A stretch of 64,000 nucleotides of DNA from an uncultured Bacillota bacterium. GTDB taxonomy: Bacteria > Bacillota > Clostridia > Oscillospirales > Oscillospiraceae. Of the stretch, positions 31,775 to 42,184 are shown in pieces. Every line of letters begins with the position of its first letter. Position 1 is the stretch's first letter. The notes beneath the pieces were generated by a model. It did no database searches and had not been told where the DNA came from. It saw nothing but the letters and a program-made list of their open reading frames with translations. Both the position numbers and the translations under genes were made by a program. The stretch is taken from positions 36,038 to 100,037 of the forward strand of contig CANEFX010000007.1 of NCBI GenBank assembly GCA_947426945.1. Reading direction: 5' to 3'.

Positions 31775-33145
31775 ATGAAACGAATCCTGTCTCTCGCCCT
31801 GGCTTCCGCCCTTCTGCTGGCCGGCTGCGCCGTCGGTACGGGCGAACCCGACAGAAAGGAGCCCGAGAAAATGAGCTATACTCTGGCCGAGCCGGTCTAT
31901 CCGGAATTTCCCAAGCAGCCCCAGATGTCGGCGGAGGACCCCATCGGAGGCTGGAAGGCCTACCAGGAGGCCTACGACAAATATCAGGACGCCCTGGCCG
32001 CCCTCCGCGGGGAGAACAGCCACATTACCGAGGCGGAGCACGCCGCCCTGACCGCCTTCACCGCCAGGAGCACCCCCCTGGTGTTGGCGGGCCAGGAGGG
32101 AAAAAATGCCATCTACTCCCCCCTGTCCCTGTGGTCCGCCCTGGCCATGCTGGCCCAGTGCGCCGGCGGAGACAGCCGCCGGCAGGTGCTGGACGCCATG
32201 GGAGCGGACGGCGTGGACGCCCTTCAGGACCAGGTATCCCAGATCTGGCGGGCGCTGTACACCGACGACGGGCAGAGCTCCTTAATCCTGGCCAACTCCA
32301 TCTGGCTCAACAGCGGTATGGAGGGGGCCTATGTACAGGAGACGCTGGACGCCCTGGCCCAAAAGTACTATGCCGGAGCCTACGCCGTCCCTATGGGCAC
32401 CGCCGAGGCCGACAAGGCGGTGACTGACTGGGTGAGCAGACAGACCAACGGCCTGATCGGCGGGGACCAGCCGGTGGTGCAGACCGAGCCGGATATCCTG
32501 GCCCTGCTGGCCTCCTCTCTGTACTACAAGGCCGCCTGGCTGGACGAGTTCGGGAAGGAGGCCACCGAGGAGGACGTCTTTACCGACGCCGCCGGGAACG
32601 AAAGCAAAGTGGACTTCATGCACCGGACCGAGGACGCCAATTTCATCCGCAGGGACGGCTATCAGGCAGCCCGGCTGCCCACCCACCTGGGGGAGATGGT
32701 CTTTGTCCTGCCCGACGAGGGGACGTCTCCCGAGTCCCTGCTCCAGGACCCGGACTTTCTGTCCCGGCTGGAGTTCTATGGGGACGCCTGCACCTGGGGC
32801 GAGGTGCAGTGGTCAGTGCCCAGGTTTGACGTGAACTCCGACCTGAACCTGAAGAACGCTTTGTCCGCGCTGGGCGTCACCGACCTGCTGGACCCGGACA
32901 GAGCCGACCTGTCCGCCCTCACCGACCTGGACGCTTTCCTCTCCGACGCCAAACAGCTGGCCCGGGTGAAGGTGGACGAGGAGGGAGTGGAGGCCGCCGC
33001 TGTCACCATCATCGCCGTTAGGAATCTCGGCCTCCCGCCCCAGCCCACGGAGGTCTGCATCATGGACCTGGACCGGCCCTTCCTCTTTGTCATCCGGACC
33101 GAGGACGTGCCCCTGTTCATCGGGATCGTGAATCAGGTATCATAA
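31775..33145 (+). CDS. Lipoprotein serpin (serine protease inhibitor)
   Basis: 456 residues. The signal peptide ends in a lipobox LLAGC (lipid-anchored Cys17). After a 70-residue linker the serpin fold begins (NAIYSPLSLWSALAMLAQCAGGDSRRQVLDAMG). Typical blocks follow: SLILANSIWLNS, LLASSLYYKAAWLDEF, the hinge VDEEGVEAAAVTIIAV and the C-terminal DRPFLFVIRTEDVPLFIGIVNQ. The reactive loop is about 20 residues; the P14 position is Val rather than Thr/Ser, which is less usual for an inhibitory serpin. P1 is probably near the RNLG segment. Surface-anchored protection against host or competitor proteases is the likely role. Start ATG behind AAAGGAG. Confidence 0.9.
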   Translation: MKRILSLALASALLLAGCAVGTGEPDRKEPEKMSYTLAEPVYPEFPKQPQMSAEDPIGGWKAYQEAYDKYQDALAALRGENSHITEAEHAALTAFTARSTPLVLAGQEGKNAIYSPLSLWSALAMLAQCAGGDSRRQVLDAMGADGVDALQDQVSQIWRALYTDDGQSSLILANSIWLNSGMEGAYVQETLDALAQKYYAGAYAVPMGTAEADKAVTDWVSRQTNGLIGGDQPVVQTEPDILALLASSLYYKAAWLDEFGKEATEEDVFTDAAGNESKVDFMHRTEDANFIRRDGYQAARLPTHLGEMVFVLPDEGTSPESLLQDPDFLSRLEFYGDACTWGEVQWSVPRFDVNSDLNLKNALSALGVTDLLDPDRADLSALTDLDAFLSDAKQLARVKVDEEGVEAAAVTIIAVRNLGLPPQPTEVCIMDLDRPFLFVIRTEDVPLFIGIVNQVS

Positions 33146-33149
33146 AGAT

Positions 33150-33188
33150 GCGCCTGTTTCCCCGTCCGAAGGGCGGGGAAACAGGCGC
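33150..33188 (+). terminator. Long perfect hairpin after the serpin gene
   Basis: A 15-bp perfect stem (33150-33164 with 33174-33188), 4 nt after the serpin stop. No U-run follows, so it may act as an RNA-stabilising or Rho-linked end rather than a classical intrinsic terminator. Confidence 0.6.
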
Positions 33189-33225
33189 AGATCTATGAAT
33201 TTTAGCGATATATTGGGGTAGACGG

Positions 33226-33262
33226 CAGTCCCCTCATGCAAAATCTTCGCATGAGGGGACTG
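33226..33262. terminator. Second hairpin at the convergent serpin / zinc-ribbon junction
   Basis: CAGTCCCCTCATGC (33226-33239) pairs GCATGAGGGGACTG (33249-33262), a perfect 14-bp stem. It lies just beyond the stop of the minus-strand gene at 33267, for which it would be the transcript end. Without a long U-run its termination strength is uncertain. Confidence 0.6.
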
Positions 33263-33266
33263 TCTG

Positions 33267-33539
33267 CTATTTCAGGAAGAACCACAGGGCTACCGCCGCG
33301 ACCGCGACAAGGCCCAGGATAATCCAGGGAAGGGGACTCTTTTTTTCCCGCTGCACACTGGAAGGGACCTCGTCGTCATCGTCCCGACGGGGAGCGGCAC
33401 GCTCCTTTTGGGGCGCTTTTTTCTGTTTTTCCAGGTCCTGGATCAGGCGCAGATGGGCGTCCAGCGGTTCCCCGCAGGTGCTGCAGAAGATGCGGGAATC
33501 CTCGTTTACTTGACCGCAGTCAGGACAGCGTTTTGACAT
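33267..33539 (-). CDS. Zinc-ribbon protein with single C-terminal membrane anchor
   Basis: 90 residues: double CxxC ribbon RCPDCGQVNEDSRIFCSTCGEPL (about 4-26), a charged linker with RRDDDDEVP, and a C-terminal transmembrane helix PWIILGLVAVAAVALWFFLK. The ATG at 33537-33539 lies 7 nt after AGGAG; an ATG two codons upstream is too close to that site. Tail-anchored topology with the ribbon in the cytoplasm is expected. Function unknown. Confidence 0.75.
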   Translation of the reverse strand: MSKRCPDCGQVNEDSRIFCSTCGEPLDAHLRLIQDLEKQKKAPQKERAAPRRDDDDEVPSSVQREKKSPLPWIILGLVAVAAVALWFFLK

Positions 33540-33640
33540 AACCATACTCCTTTTTTAAGGCGGGCTGGAAGAGCGCCGCTATGTGACAGGGATTATTTCG
33601 ATTATAACAGAAGAGAGGGGGATTTACAAGGGAGATTTGT

Positions 33641-34663
33641 TTATTTAAACAAATTTTTCCGGAAGAACTCCAGGGAATTTTTCCATAAAATCCCCTCTGC
33701 CTGAGCGGCGGTGAGGCCCCGGTCCAAAAGAAGCTGATACAGTCCGGCGAACTTGTCCGGGCGGTCCAGCCAGGCGGGCAGGTCGGCGCCGTCAGCGTCG
33801 GAGCCCAGGGCCAGACAGTGCTCCGCCCCCAGGACAAGAAAGCGCTCTATGTGTCGCCACAGGTCATCCGGCGCAGCGGGGCCGTCCCCGGTGCGGAGAA
33901 AGTCCCGGTAAAAGTTCAAGCCGATGAGGCAATCCCGGGCGGCCATCTCCCTGATCTGCCCGTCGGTGAGGTTGCGCCGGTGGCCACAGACGGCCCGGGC
34001 GTTGGAGTGGCTGGCCACAAAGGGCCGCCGGGCGACGGTTAAAAAGTCGTCAAAGCTGTGGTCGTTCAGATGAGAGACGTCTGCAAGAATCCCGCAGCGC
34101 TCCAGTTCCCGGACGGCCTCCCGCCCGAAGCGGGACAAGCCGTGGCCCGTTGCGCTGCCGGAGGCAATTTCATTCTCCCCGTTCCAGGTGAGGGTCATCA
34201 TCCGCACTCCGTCCCGGGCCAGGACGGAGACCCGCTCCAGCCGCCCCGCCAGGGCGGAGCCGTTTTCCACCGTAAGAATGGCCGCCGTCTTATTCTGATT
34301 CCAGGCCGTCTCAATGTCCTCCGCTGTGCGGCAGGGAAGCACCCTGTCCGACAGCGCGTCCATCTGCCGGCAGAAATTGCGCCGGTGGAGATCGTAATAG
34401 GCGGCGGCCGCCTCTCCCTTCAGTTCATCCGGGACGAAAATGGCGCAGCACTGGCACCAGCGGACCTCCTCGGGAATGGCCGACAGGGAGAAGTGCCGGC
34501 CGGGGAGGTCCAGAGTGTCTGTGTTCCGGGCCTTCTCCGCCAGCGCGGCGGCGGCAGTCTCACGCCGGACCGGGTTTTGCAGGGACTCCAGCAGGGCCTG
34601 ATCTTCCGCCGTCAGGCCGGTGAGGGTATCGCAGTGCAGGTCGATGAGGGCGTAGGGGTACAT
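33641..34663 (-). CDS. Membrane dipeptidase family (M19) peptidase
   Basis: 340 residues. M19/renal-dipeptidase motifs: LIDLHCDT (HxD metal ligands) near the N-terminus, TVENGSAL (bridging Glu), LADVSHLNDHSF (His ligand), VASHSNARAVCGHRRNLTDGQI (His and substrate Arg) and LALGSDADGAD (Asp). The zinc site appears complete. It hydrolyses dipeptides, possibly D-containing ones from the wall. No signal peptide, so a cytoplasmic enzyme. It lies 34 nt after the Fe-S gene on the same strand and may be co-transcribed. Confidence 0.9.
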   Translation of the reverse strand: MYPYALIDLHCDTLTGLTAEDQALLESLQNPVRRETAAAALAEKARNTDTLDLPGRHFSLSAIPEEVRWCQCCAIFVPDELKGEAAAAYYDLHRRNFCRQMDALSDRVLPCRTAEDIETAWNQNKTAAILTVENGSALAGRLERVSVLARDGVRMMTLTWNGENEIASGSATGHGLSRFGREAVRELERCGILADVSHLNDHSFDDFLTVARRPFVASHSNARAVCGHRRNLTDGQIREMAARDCLIGLNFYRDFLRTGDGPAAPDDLWRHIERFLVLGAEHCLALGSDADGADLPAWLDRPDKFAGLYQLLLDRGLTAAQAEGILWKNSLEFFRKNLFK

Positions 34664-34697
34664 AAGAAGGCTCCTTTTTCAATAGAGATAGGGGTGG

Positions 34698-35531
34698 TCA
34701 GATAGAAAGGGATTTTTTGGGACAGACCTCCACGCAGCTGAGGCACAGGATGCACTCTGTGCCGTTCAGGCGGCTGCGGGAGTTGTCCGGGACGTCCACA
34801 TTCATGGGGCAGACCCGCTTGCAGGCTCCGCAGGAGATACATTTGGTCAGGTCATTTTTCACCCGGAGCAGAGAGAAATAGCTGGCCGGCTTCAGGAATA
34901 CGGCGATAGGACAGATGTACTTGCAAAAAGCCCGGTTGTCTTGGAAGGCGAAGGCCAGCGCGATCCCCGCCGCGTAATACAAAAGGTTGCCGAAGAGAAA
35001 GCTCCGGAACATGATTTCCTCCAGATTGGGAACCCGCAGGAGGAAGAGTCCGCCTACAAAGAGGAGGGAGGCGGAAAAGAGGATGTACCGGATGAAGCCC
35101 AGCTTTTTTCGCGGCTGCTGAGGAATTTTGTAGGGGAGCAGGTCTAAAAGCATGGCGGTCCAGCAGGCGTAGCCGCACCACCCCCGGCCAAAGACCAGAG
35201 GACCGAATATTTTAGCCACCGTATAGTGAATGACCGCCGCCTCAAACACACCCAGGAACAGGTAGTACCAAAAACCCTCGATCTGCATGTTCTCCCGGGA
35301 AAGGATGCCCAGGTAAACCAGCATATACAGCCCGACCGCCAGCTGTACCATGTTCCGGGCGTATTTTACTTTCCGGCCGTAGAGGGTAATGCCCAGGGCG
35401 AGGCAGGTCCCGATATAGGAGAAATTGAACAGATAAAAGATATTGTCCAGCCACAGCCACAGCCCCGCCGCAATGGCTTCGAACAACAGCCAGAAGAAAA
35501 TGGGGGAGATGTTCCGTTTCAAGCTGCTCAC
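34698..35531 (-). CDS. NapH/YccM-like membrane protein with two [4Fe-4S] clusters
   Basis: 277 residues. Several transmembrane segments (PIFFWLLFEAIAAGLWLWL, NMVQLAVGLYMLVYLGIL, YILFSASLLFVGGLFLL), a FGRGWCGYACWTAM motif typical of the 4Fe4S-binding membrane domain, and FCKYICPIAVFLKP. The C-terminus has two ferredoxin motifs, CISCGACKRVCP and CILCLSCVEVCP. Such proteins pass electrons between the membrane and cytoplasmic Fe-S proteins; the partner is unknown. The start is GTG 35531 with a weak AAGGCG site, 23 nt after tex, so expression may depend on tex translation. Confidence 0.82.
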   Translation of the reverse strand: MSSLKRNISPIFFWLLFEAIAAGLWLWLDNIFYLFNFSYIGTCLALGITLYGRKVKYARNMVQLAVGLYMLVYLGILSRENMQIEGFWYYLFLGVFEAAVIHYTVAKIFGPLVFGRGWCGYACWTAMLLDLLPYKIPQQPRKKLGFIRYILFSASLLFVGGLFLLRVPNLEEIMFRSFLFGNLLYYAAGIALAFAFQDNRAFCKYICPIAVFLKPASYFSLLRVKNDLTKCISCGACKRVCPMNVDVPDNSRSRLNGTECILCLSCVEVCPKKSLSI

Positions 35532-35554
35532 CGCCTTGCGCAGATTTTAAAAGG

Positions 35555-37702
<2,148 letters not shown>

Positions 37703-37819
37703 ATGTCGTTCTCCTTGCAGATAAAATCAGAGGCAATGACAGTTTACCGCAAAAGGCCGAAAAAGTCCAGGGGAATGAGCCGCAGAACAGACCGGGCGGG
37801 AAATTGACGTAATTTACCA

Positions 37820-37848
37820 TTGCAATCGGCGGAGGAATAAGGTATGAT
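37820..37848 (+). promoter_or_regulatory. Flagellar operon promoter 1
   Basis: TTGCAA (37820-37825) and TATGAT (37843-37848), spacer 17 nt. It shares TTGCAAT, GCGGA and ATAAGGTAT with promoter 2 and seems to be a duplicated promoter unit. Confidence 0.65.
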
Positions 37849-37954
37849 ATTACAAAAAACCACAAAAATTTTCCGCTGAACCGGCGTTTGTGCAGGAAGG
37901 AGAAACTGCAGAAAGATTGCCGGGAAAATTTAAGGACAATATTTGCTCAATGGC

Positions 37955-37983
37955 TTGCAATAAGCGGAAAAATAAGGTATAAT
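37955..37983 (+). promoter_or_regulatory. Flagellar operon promoter 2
   Basis: TTGCAA (37955-37960) and perfect TATAAT (37978-37983), spacer 17 nt, 148 nt before flgB. Closely similar to promoter 1 located 135 nt upstream. Confidence 0.75.
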
Positions 37984-38054
37984 CAAAGTGCGTGAACATT
38001 TCCCCGGCGAAAGATCGGGACGCTAAGGGGCCGTTAAAAGTCTGGTGACAGCTC

Positions 38055-38083
38055 TTGATTTTTCGGGGGAAGCGTGTTAGAAT
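38055..38083 (+). promoter_or_regulatory. Flagellar operon promoter 3
   Basis: TTGATT (38055-38060) and TAGAAT (38078-38083), spacer 17 nt, 48 nt before flgB. The closest of the three sigma-A-like sites; no sigma-28-type box was seen here. Confidence 0.65.
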
Positions 38084-38130
38084 CAAACTCCAATTCTCTG
38101 CTTCATATATTCAGGAGGGGGGAAGCTCAA

Positions 38131-38526
38131 GTGGCTGGATACCTGTTTTCCAATTCACTTTTAATGCTGGAACGGGCCATGGGCTACCAGTGGACCAAGT
38201 TCAATGCCATTTCCGATAATATTGTCAATGCGGAGACGCCGAATTACAAGGCGAAATACGTCACCTTTGAGGAGGCGCTGGACGCCAGCATCCGCACCTC
38301 CCTCCGGCGCACGGACCGGCGGGCCTCCACCGTCCGGGACGTCATCGACCGCTCCCGCCCGGTGGTCCATGTGGCCGAGAACGAGAGCATGCGCATGGAC
38401 GACAACGGCGTCAACGTGACGGATCAGGAGACGGAAGCTACCCGCACCGTCTACCAGATGCAGTACACCATGGACGCCATCAGCAGCAATCTGTCCCTGA
38501 TGCGGACCCTGATCCGGGGGCAGTAA
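38131..38526 (+). CDS. flgB: Flagellar basal-body rod protein FlgB
   Basis: 131 residues, first gene of the flagellar operon. Proximal rod subunit exported through the flagellar apparatus. FNAISDNIVNAETPNYKAKYVTFEEAL is the rod/hook signature (NIxNxxTxxYK). The C-terminal helix TVYQMQYTMDAISSNLSLMRTLI matches the family. The start is GTG 38131 behind AGGAGGGGGG; the frame extends upstream to 38074 into promoter 3, which excludes the longer form. Confidence 0.95.
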   Translation: MAGYLFSNSLLMLERAMGYQWTKFNAISDNIVNAETPNYKAKYVTFEEALDASIRTSLRRTDRRASTVRDVIDRSRPVVHVAENESMRMDDNGVNVTDQETEATRTVYQMQYTMDAISSNLSLMRTLIRGQ

Positions 38527-38567
38527 GGACTGCTTGAGCGTCAATCAAAAGCTTGGAGGGATGCGGC

Positions 38568-39032
38568 ATGGCATTTGTCAGTACCATTGATGTGATCGGT
38601 TCCGGATTTACCGCTCAGCAGCAGCGGCTGGACATCGTTTCAGAGAATATCGTCAATATGAACACGACCCGAACCGAGAACGGAGAGGGTCCCTACCGGC
38701 GCAAGGTGGTGGTCTTTGAGGCGGAGAGCCGGGTGGGACGCTTCCAGGAGGTGCTGGATCAGGCCCGCTACCGCAGGACGGGGCTGCGGCCTGTCAGAAC
38801 CAAGGGGGGCGTCCGGGTGACCGAGATTAACGAGGACCCTTCGGATTTTAAGCTGAAATATGACCCCAGCGATCCGGACGCCAACGAGGAGGGCTATGTG
38901 GAGCTGCCCAATGTGGACCTGGTGAAGGAGATTACCGACGGCATGGCGGCCAGCCAGGCGTTCTCCGCCAATATCACAGCCTTTAATCTGCTGAAGAGCG
39001 TGATTTCCAAGGGACTGGAAATCGGGAAATAA
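38568..39032 (+). CDS. flgC: Flagellar basal-body rod protein FlgC
   Basis: 154 residues. FVSTIDVIGSGFTAQQQRLDIVSENIVNMNTTRTENGEGPYRRKVVVFE gives the rod signature with the FlgC-type insertion, and the C-terminus VELPNVDLVKEITDGMAASQAFSANITAFNLLKSVISKGLEIGK is diagnostic. The ATG at 38568 follows GGAGGG by 7 nt. Assembles with FlgB and FliE at the rod base. The 130 nt to fliE contain no gene. Confidence 0.95.
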   Translation: MAFVSTIDVIGSGFTAQQQRLDIVSENIVNMNTTRTENGEGPYRRKVVVFEAESRVGRFQEVLDQARYRRTGLRPVRTKGGVRVTEINEDPSDFKLKYDPSDPDANEEGYVELPNVDLVKEITDGMAASQAFSANITAFNLLKSVISKGLEIGK

Positions 39033-39162
39033 ATTTGTCTAGGTCAGGTTGAGTTTTCGCCTGCGGGCAGGAGGCCCAAAAGGGAGAAGCGGTCTGGCCT
39101 GGATTTGCGTTTTGGGATAGAAGAGTACAGGGCAGTTTTGGCCCGTTCAGGAGGAATATTTT

Positions 39163-39468
39163 ATGGAATTCACCCCCATCCGACCCATTGAGCCCCTGTG
39201 GGATTCCCTGACCCAGCCGGCGGAGAAGGCCGGACAGGACCCCGCCCATTCCCTGTTCGCCAGCGTGTTCCAGTCGGCCATCCAGAATGTGCGGGACACC
39301 AACGCCCAGCAGGTGGACCTGGAGTATCAGTTGGCCACCGGCCAGATCGACAACCCGGCCCTGGTGACTACCGCCATCACCAAGGCGTCTACCGCCGCCG
39401 AGCTGCTGATGCAGATGCGCAACAAGGCGGTAGAGGCCTACAACGAGTTGATGCGCGTCTCCCTGTAA
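39163..39468 (+). CDS. fliE: Flagellar hook-basal body protein FliE
   Basis: 101 residues. Links the MS ring to the rod. C-terminal half DTNAQQVDLEYQLATGQIDNPALVTTAITKASTAAELLMQMRNKAVEAYNELMRVSL is the conserved FliE helix pair. Ribosome site AGGAGG about 9 nt before ATG. Position between flgC and fliF is standard. Confidence 0.93.
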   Translation: MEFTPIRPIEPLWDSLTQPAEKAGQDPAHSLFASVFQSAIQNVRDTNAQQVDLEYQLATGQIDNPALVTTAITKASTAAELLMQMRNKAVEAYNELMRVSL

Positions 39469-39519
39469 GGGCGCGCCGCAGACTCACCTTTTTAAGATAA
39501 CTGGCCGGAGGGATCCAAG

Positions 39520-41175
39520 TTGCAGACAAAACTGAAAGGCTTTTGGGAAAAAGTCAAAGGCTTTTTTGCAAAACTGAATAAGCGGACCCGCATCCTGCTG
39601 GGCGTCTGCGCGGGCGTTATCCTGGTGCTGATCATCGCGGCGGCGCTGCTGCTCAGCCGGAAGGAGTACGCCACCCTGTGCTCCGGCCTGACGGCCACCG
39701 AGACCAGCGCGGTGGTTCAGTTCCTGAGCGAGAACGGCGTGGCAGACTACAAGATCGAAGACGACAGGATCCTGGTGCCGGCGAACCGGGAGGAGCAGCT
39801 GCAGGTTCAGCTGCTCACCTCTCAGACGCTCGGCTCCGGATTCCTGTATGAGACCTATTTCGATAAGACGGGGACCTTCTCTACCGAGGCGGAGCGGAGA
39901 GAGGCCATGCGCATTGCCACCGAACAGAAGCTGGAGGCCATCATCCGCCGGTTTGAGGGCGTTCGGGACGTCAGCGTGGAGATCGCTCTGGGGACCAGGC
40001 GGGTCTATGTGCTGGATGACCAGACCTCCCAGTCCACGGCTTCGGTGACGATCACCCCGGACGGCAACCGGCAGCTCAGCGCCGGCGTGGTGGAGGCCAT
40101 CCGCTACACGGTGTCCCACAGCGTGGAGGCGCTGAACATCGGCAGCGTCAGCATCGTGACCACCAACGGCTATACATATAACGACACCACCAGCAGCATG
40201 GGGCAGATAGCGGACGCCAACGCCCTGAAGCTGCAGTATGAGCAGGACACCAACAACAGGATCCGTGCCCAGGTGCTGGAGGCGCTTGAGTGGATCTACG
40301 GCGAGGGCCGTGTGCGGGTGGCAGTCAACACCACGGTGGATATGAGCCGCAAGGTGATAGAGGATACCCGTTACGAGCAGCCCAACGGCTCCTTGGACGG
40401 CCGGGGCCTGATCGGCCAGGAGAAGTGGTTCTGGTACTACGGCAAGGACGGGGAGATCCGGCAGGGGGGCACTGTGGGCACCCCCACCAACTCGGATATT
40501 GATATCTATCCCGACCTGAACCCCGATCTGGACGGCAGCGAAAATGTGGCCAGCGGCGACGGGGAGCGGGATATGAAGATCGATACCACTGTGACGCAGC
40601 AGGAGGTGCTGGCCGGAACCATCACCGATGTGAGCGTGGCGGTGACCATCGACCAGAAGTCGGAGAACGCCGGCTCCATGAGCATTGAGCAGCTGACCAG
40701 CCACGTGGCTGTGGCCTCCGGCATCGGCACCAGCATAGAGGGCTGGGATTCCCACGTGTCCGTGGCCATCGCGCCCTTCGCCGACAATACGCCCGCCCCC
40801 GCGCCCAGCGGTATCTTCGTCGCCCTTCTGGAGGGCGTGCCCGACTGGATGATCCTTGCCGCTATCGGCGGGCTGGTGCTGTTCTTCATCCTGCTGATCA
40901 TTATCCTGCTGCTGCGCCGCAGGAGCAAGAAGAAGAAACTGGCCAAGCAGGCGGCCCTGGAGGCCGAGATGCGGGCCGCCGAGGAGGCAGCCGCGGCTGC
41001 TGCTGCGGCCGAGATTCTGGCTGCGGCCCCCACCGGCGGAGCCGACATTATGGAGGTCAACACCGAGAAGAGCATGGAGCTGCGTAAAGCGGTCCGGCAG
41101 TTCGCCCAGAACAACCCGGAGATTGCCGCGCAGATGGTGAAGTCTTGGCTGAAAGGGGAGGATGGCGGTGCCTGA
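39520..41175 (+). CDS. fliF: Flagellar MS-ring protein FliF
   Basis: 551 residues with two transmembrane helices, near residues 25-45 (ILLGVCAGVILVLIIAAALLL) and 450-470 (WMILAAIGGLVLFFILLIIILLL). The periplasmic ring-building motif domains lie between, including the conserved ALEWIYGEGRVRVAVNTTVDM. The C-terminus (VNTEKSMELRKAVRQFAQNNPEIAAQMVKSWLKGE) is the FliG-binding tail. TTG start behind GGAGGG. An Ala-rich cytoplasmic helix precedes the tail. Overlaps fliG by 8 nt. Confidence 0.95.
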   Translation: MQTKLKGFWEKVKGFFAKLNKRTRILLGVCAGVILVLIIAAALLLSRKEYATLCSGLTATETSAVVQFLSENGVADYKIEDDRILVPANREEQLQVQLLTSQTLGSGFLYETYFDKTGTFSTEAERREAMRIATEQKLEAIIRRFEGVRDVSVEIALGTRRVYVLDDQTSQSTASVTITPDGNRQLSAGVVEAIRYTVSHSVEALNIGSVSIVTTNGYTYNDTTSSMGQIADANALKLQYEQDTNNRIRAQVLEALEWIYGEGRVRVAVNTTVDMSRKVIEDTRYEQPNGSLDGRGLIGQEKWFWYYGKDGEIRQGGTVGTPTNSDIDIYPDLNPDLDGSENVASGDGERDMKIDTTVTQQEVLAGTITDVSVAVTIDQKSENAGSMSIEQLTSHVAVASGIGTSIEGWDSHVSVAIAPFADNTPAPAPSGIFVALLEGVPDWMILAAIGGLVLFFILLIIILLLRRRSKKKKLAKQAALEAEMRAAEEAAAAAAAAEILAAAPTGGADIMEVNTEKSMELRKAVRQFAQNNPEIAAQMVKSWLKGEDGGA

Positions 41176-42184
41176 ACTGATGAAGGTTGAACTGACCCCC
41201 CCTCAGAAGGCGGCGGCAGTCATCGTTTCCCTGGGGGCAGATAAGGCTTCCGGCCTGTATCAGTACATGGAGCCGGAGGAGATTGAGTCCCTCACCCTGG
41301 AGGTGGCCCGGCTTGGGATGCTGGATTCCGAGCAGACCGAGGCGGTGCTCACCGAGTTCTACCAGAACTGCCTGACCAGCAAGGCGGTGACCGAGGGCGG
41401 CCTGGAGTATGCCCGCGCCGTGCTGGAGAAGGCTTTCGGCAATCAGACGGCCCTGGCTCTGCTGGAGAAGGTGACCAAGTCCCTGAAAACCCGGGAATTT
41501 GCTTTCCTGGACAAGGCGGACGTCAAGGCGCTGTACTCCGCGCTGCAGAACGAACGGCCCCAGACGGTGGCCCTGGTGCTGTCCTATGTGGACCCGGACA
41601 AGGCTGCGGGAGTCATCGAGCAGCTGGAGCCCCGCCGTCAGATCAGGGTGGTGGAGGCCATCGCCACCATGGAGAGCGCTTCCCCCACCGCCATCAAGAC
41701 CATCGAGGCAGAGATGGAGCGCAAGTTCTCCAGCATCATCACCCAGTCCAATGTCAAGGTGGGCGGCATAGATTATGTTGCCGGCATCATGAACAATCTG
41801 GACCGCTCCAGCGAGAAATCTATCTTCGACGGCCTGTCCGCCCAGAACGCCGAGCTGGCCGAGGAGATCCGCAAGCGGATGTTCGTGTTCGAGGACATTA
41901 TTACCATGGACGACCGCTCCGTGCAGCGCTTTGTCCGGGACTGTGACCCGAGAGATCTGGTGCTGGCCCTTAAGACGGCCAATGCCGACGTGGCAAACAA
42001 GCTGTTTACCAACATGTCCGCCCGTATGGCAGAGAGCATCCGGGATGACCTGGAGGTTACCACAAATGTCCGTATGAAGGACGTGGAGGATGCTCAGCAG
42101 CGCATTGTGGGCGTCATCCGTGATTTGGAGGAGAGAAACGAGATCATCATCATGAAGGGCGGAAAGGACGATATCATTGCGTAA
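41168..42184 (+). CDS. fliG: Flagellar motor switch protein FliG
   Basis: 338 residues, C-ring subunit that contacts the stator. The N-domain begins LTPPQKAAAVIVSLGADKASGLYQYM, the middle domain has LVLSYVDPDKAAGVIEQL (PxP/EHPQ-region analogue), and the C-terminal torque helix shows MDDRSVQRFVRDCDPRDLVLALKTANADVANKLFTNMSARMAESIRDDLE. GTG 41168 lies 6 nt after GGGGAGG; the ATG at 41162 touches that site. Confidence 0.95.
   Translation: MPELMKVELTPPQKAAAVIVSLGADKASGLYQYMEPEEIESLTLEVARLGMLDSEQTEAVLTEFYQNCLTSKAVTEGGLEYARAVLEKAFGNQTALALLEKVTKSLKTREFAFLDKADVKALYSALQNERPQTVALVLSYVDPDKAAGVIEQLEPRRQIRVVEAIATMESASPTAIKTIEAEMERKFSSIITQSNVKVGGIDYVAGIMNNLDRSSEKSIFDGLSAQNAELAEEIRKRMFVFEDIITMDDRSVQRFVRDCDPRDLVLALKTANADVANKLFTNMSARMAESIRDDLEVTTNVRMKDVEDAQQRIVGVIRDLEERNEIIIMKGGKDDIIA

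Noticed and set aside
38040..38130. Sigma-28 promoter before flgB
   Set aside because: No TAAA-N15-GCCGATAT-like pair with the correct spacing. The sigma-A-like boxes fit better, and fliA lies inside the operon.
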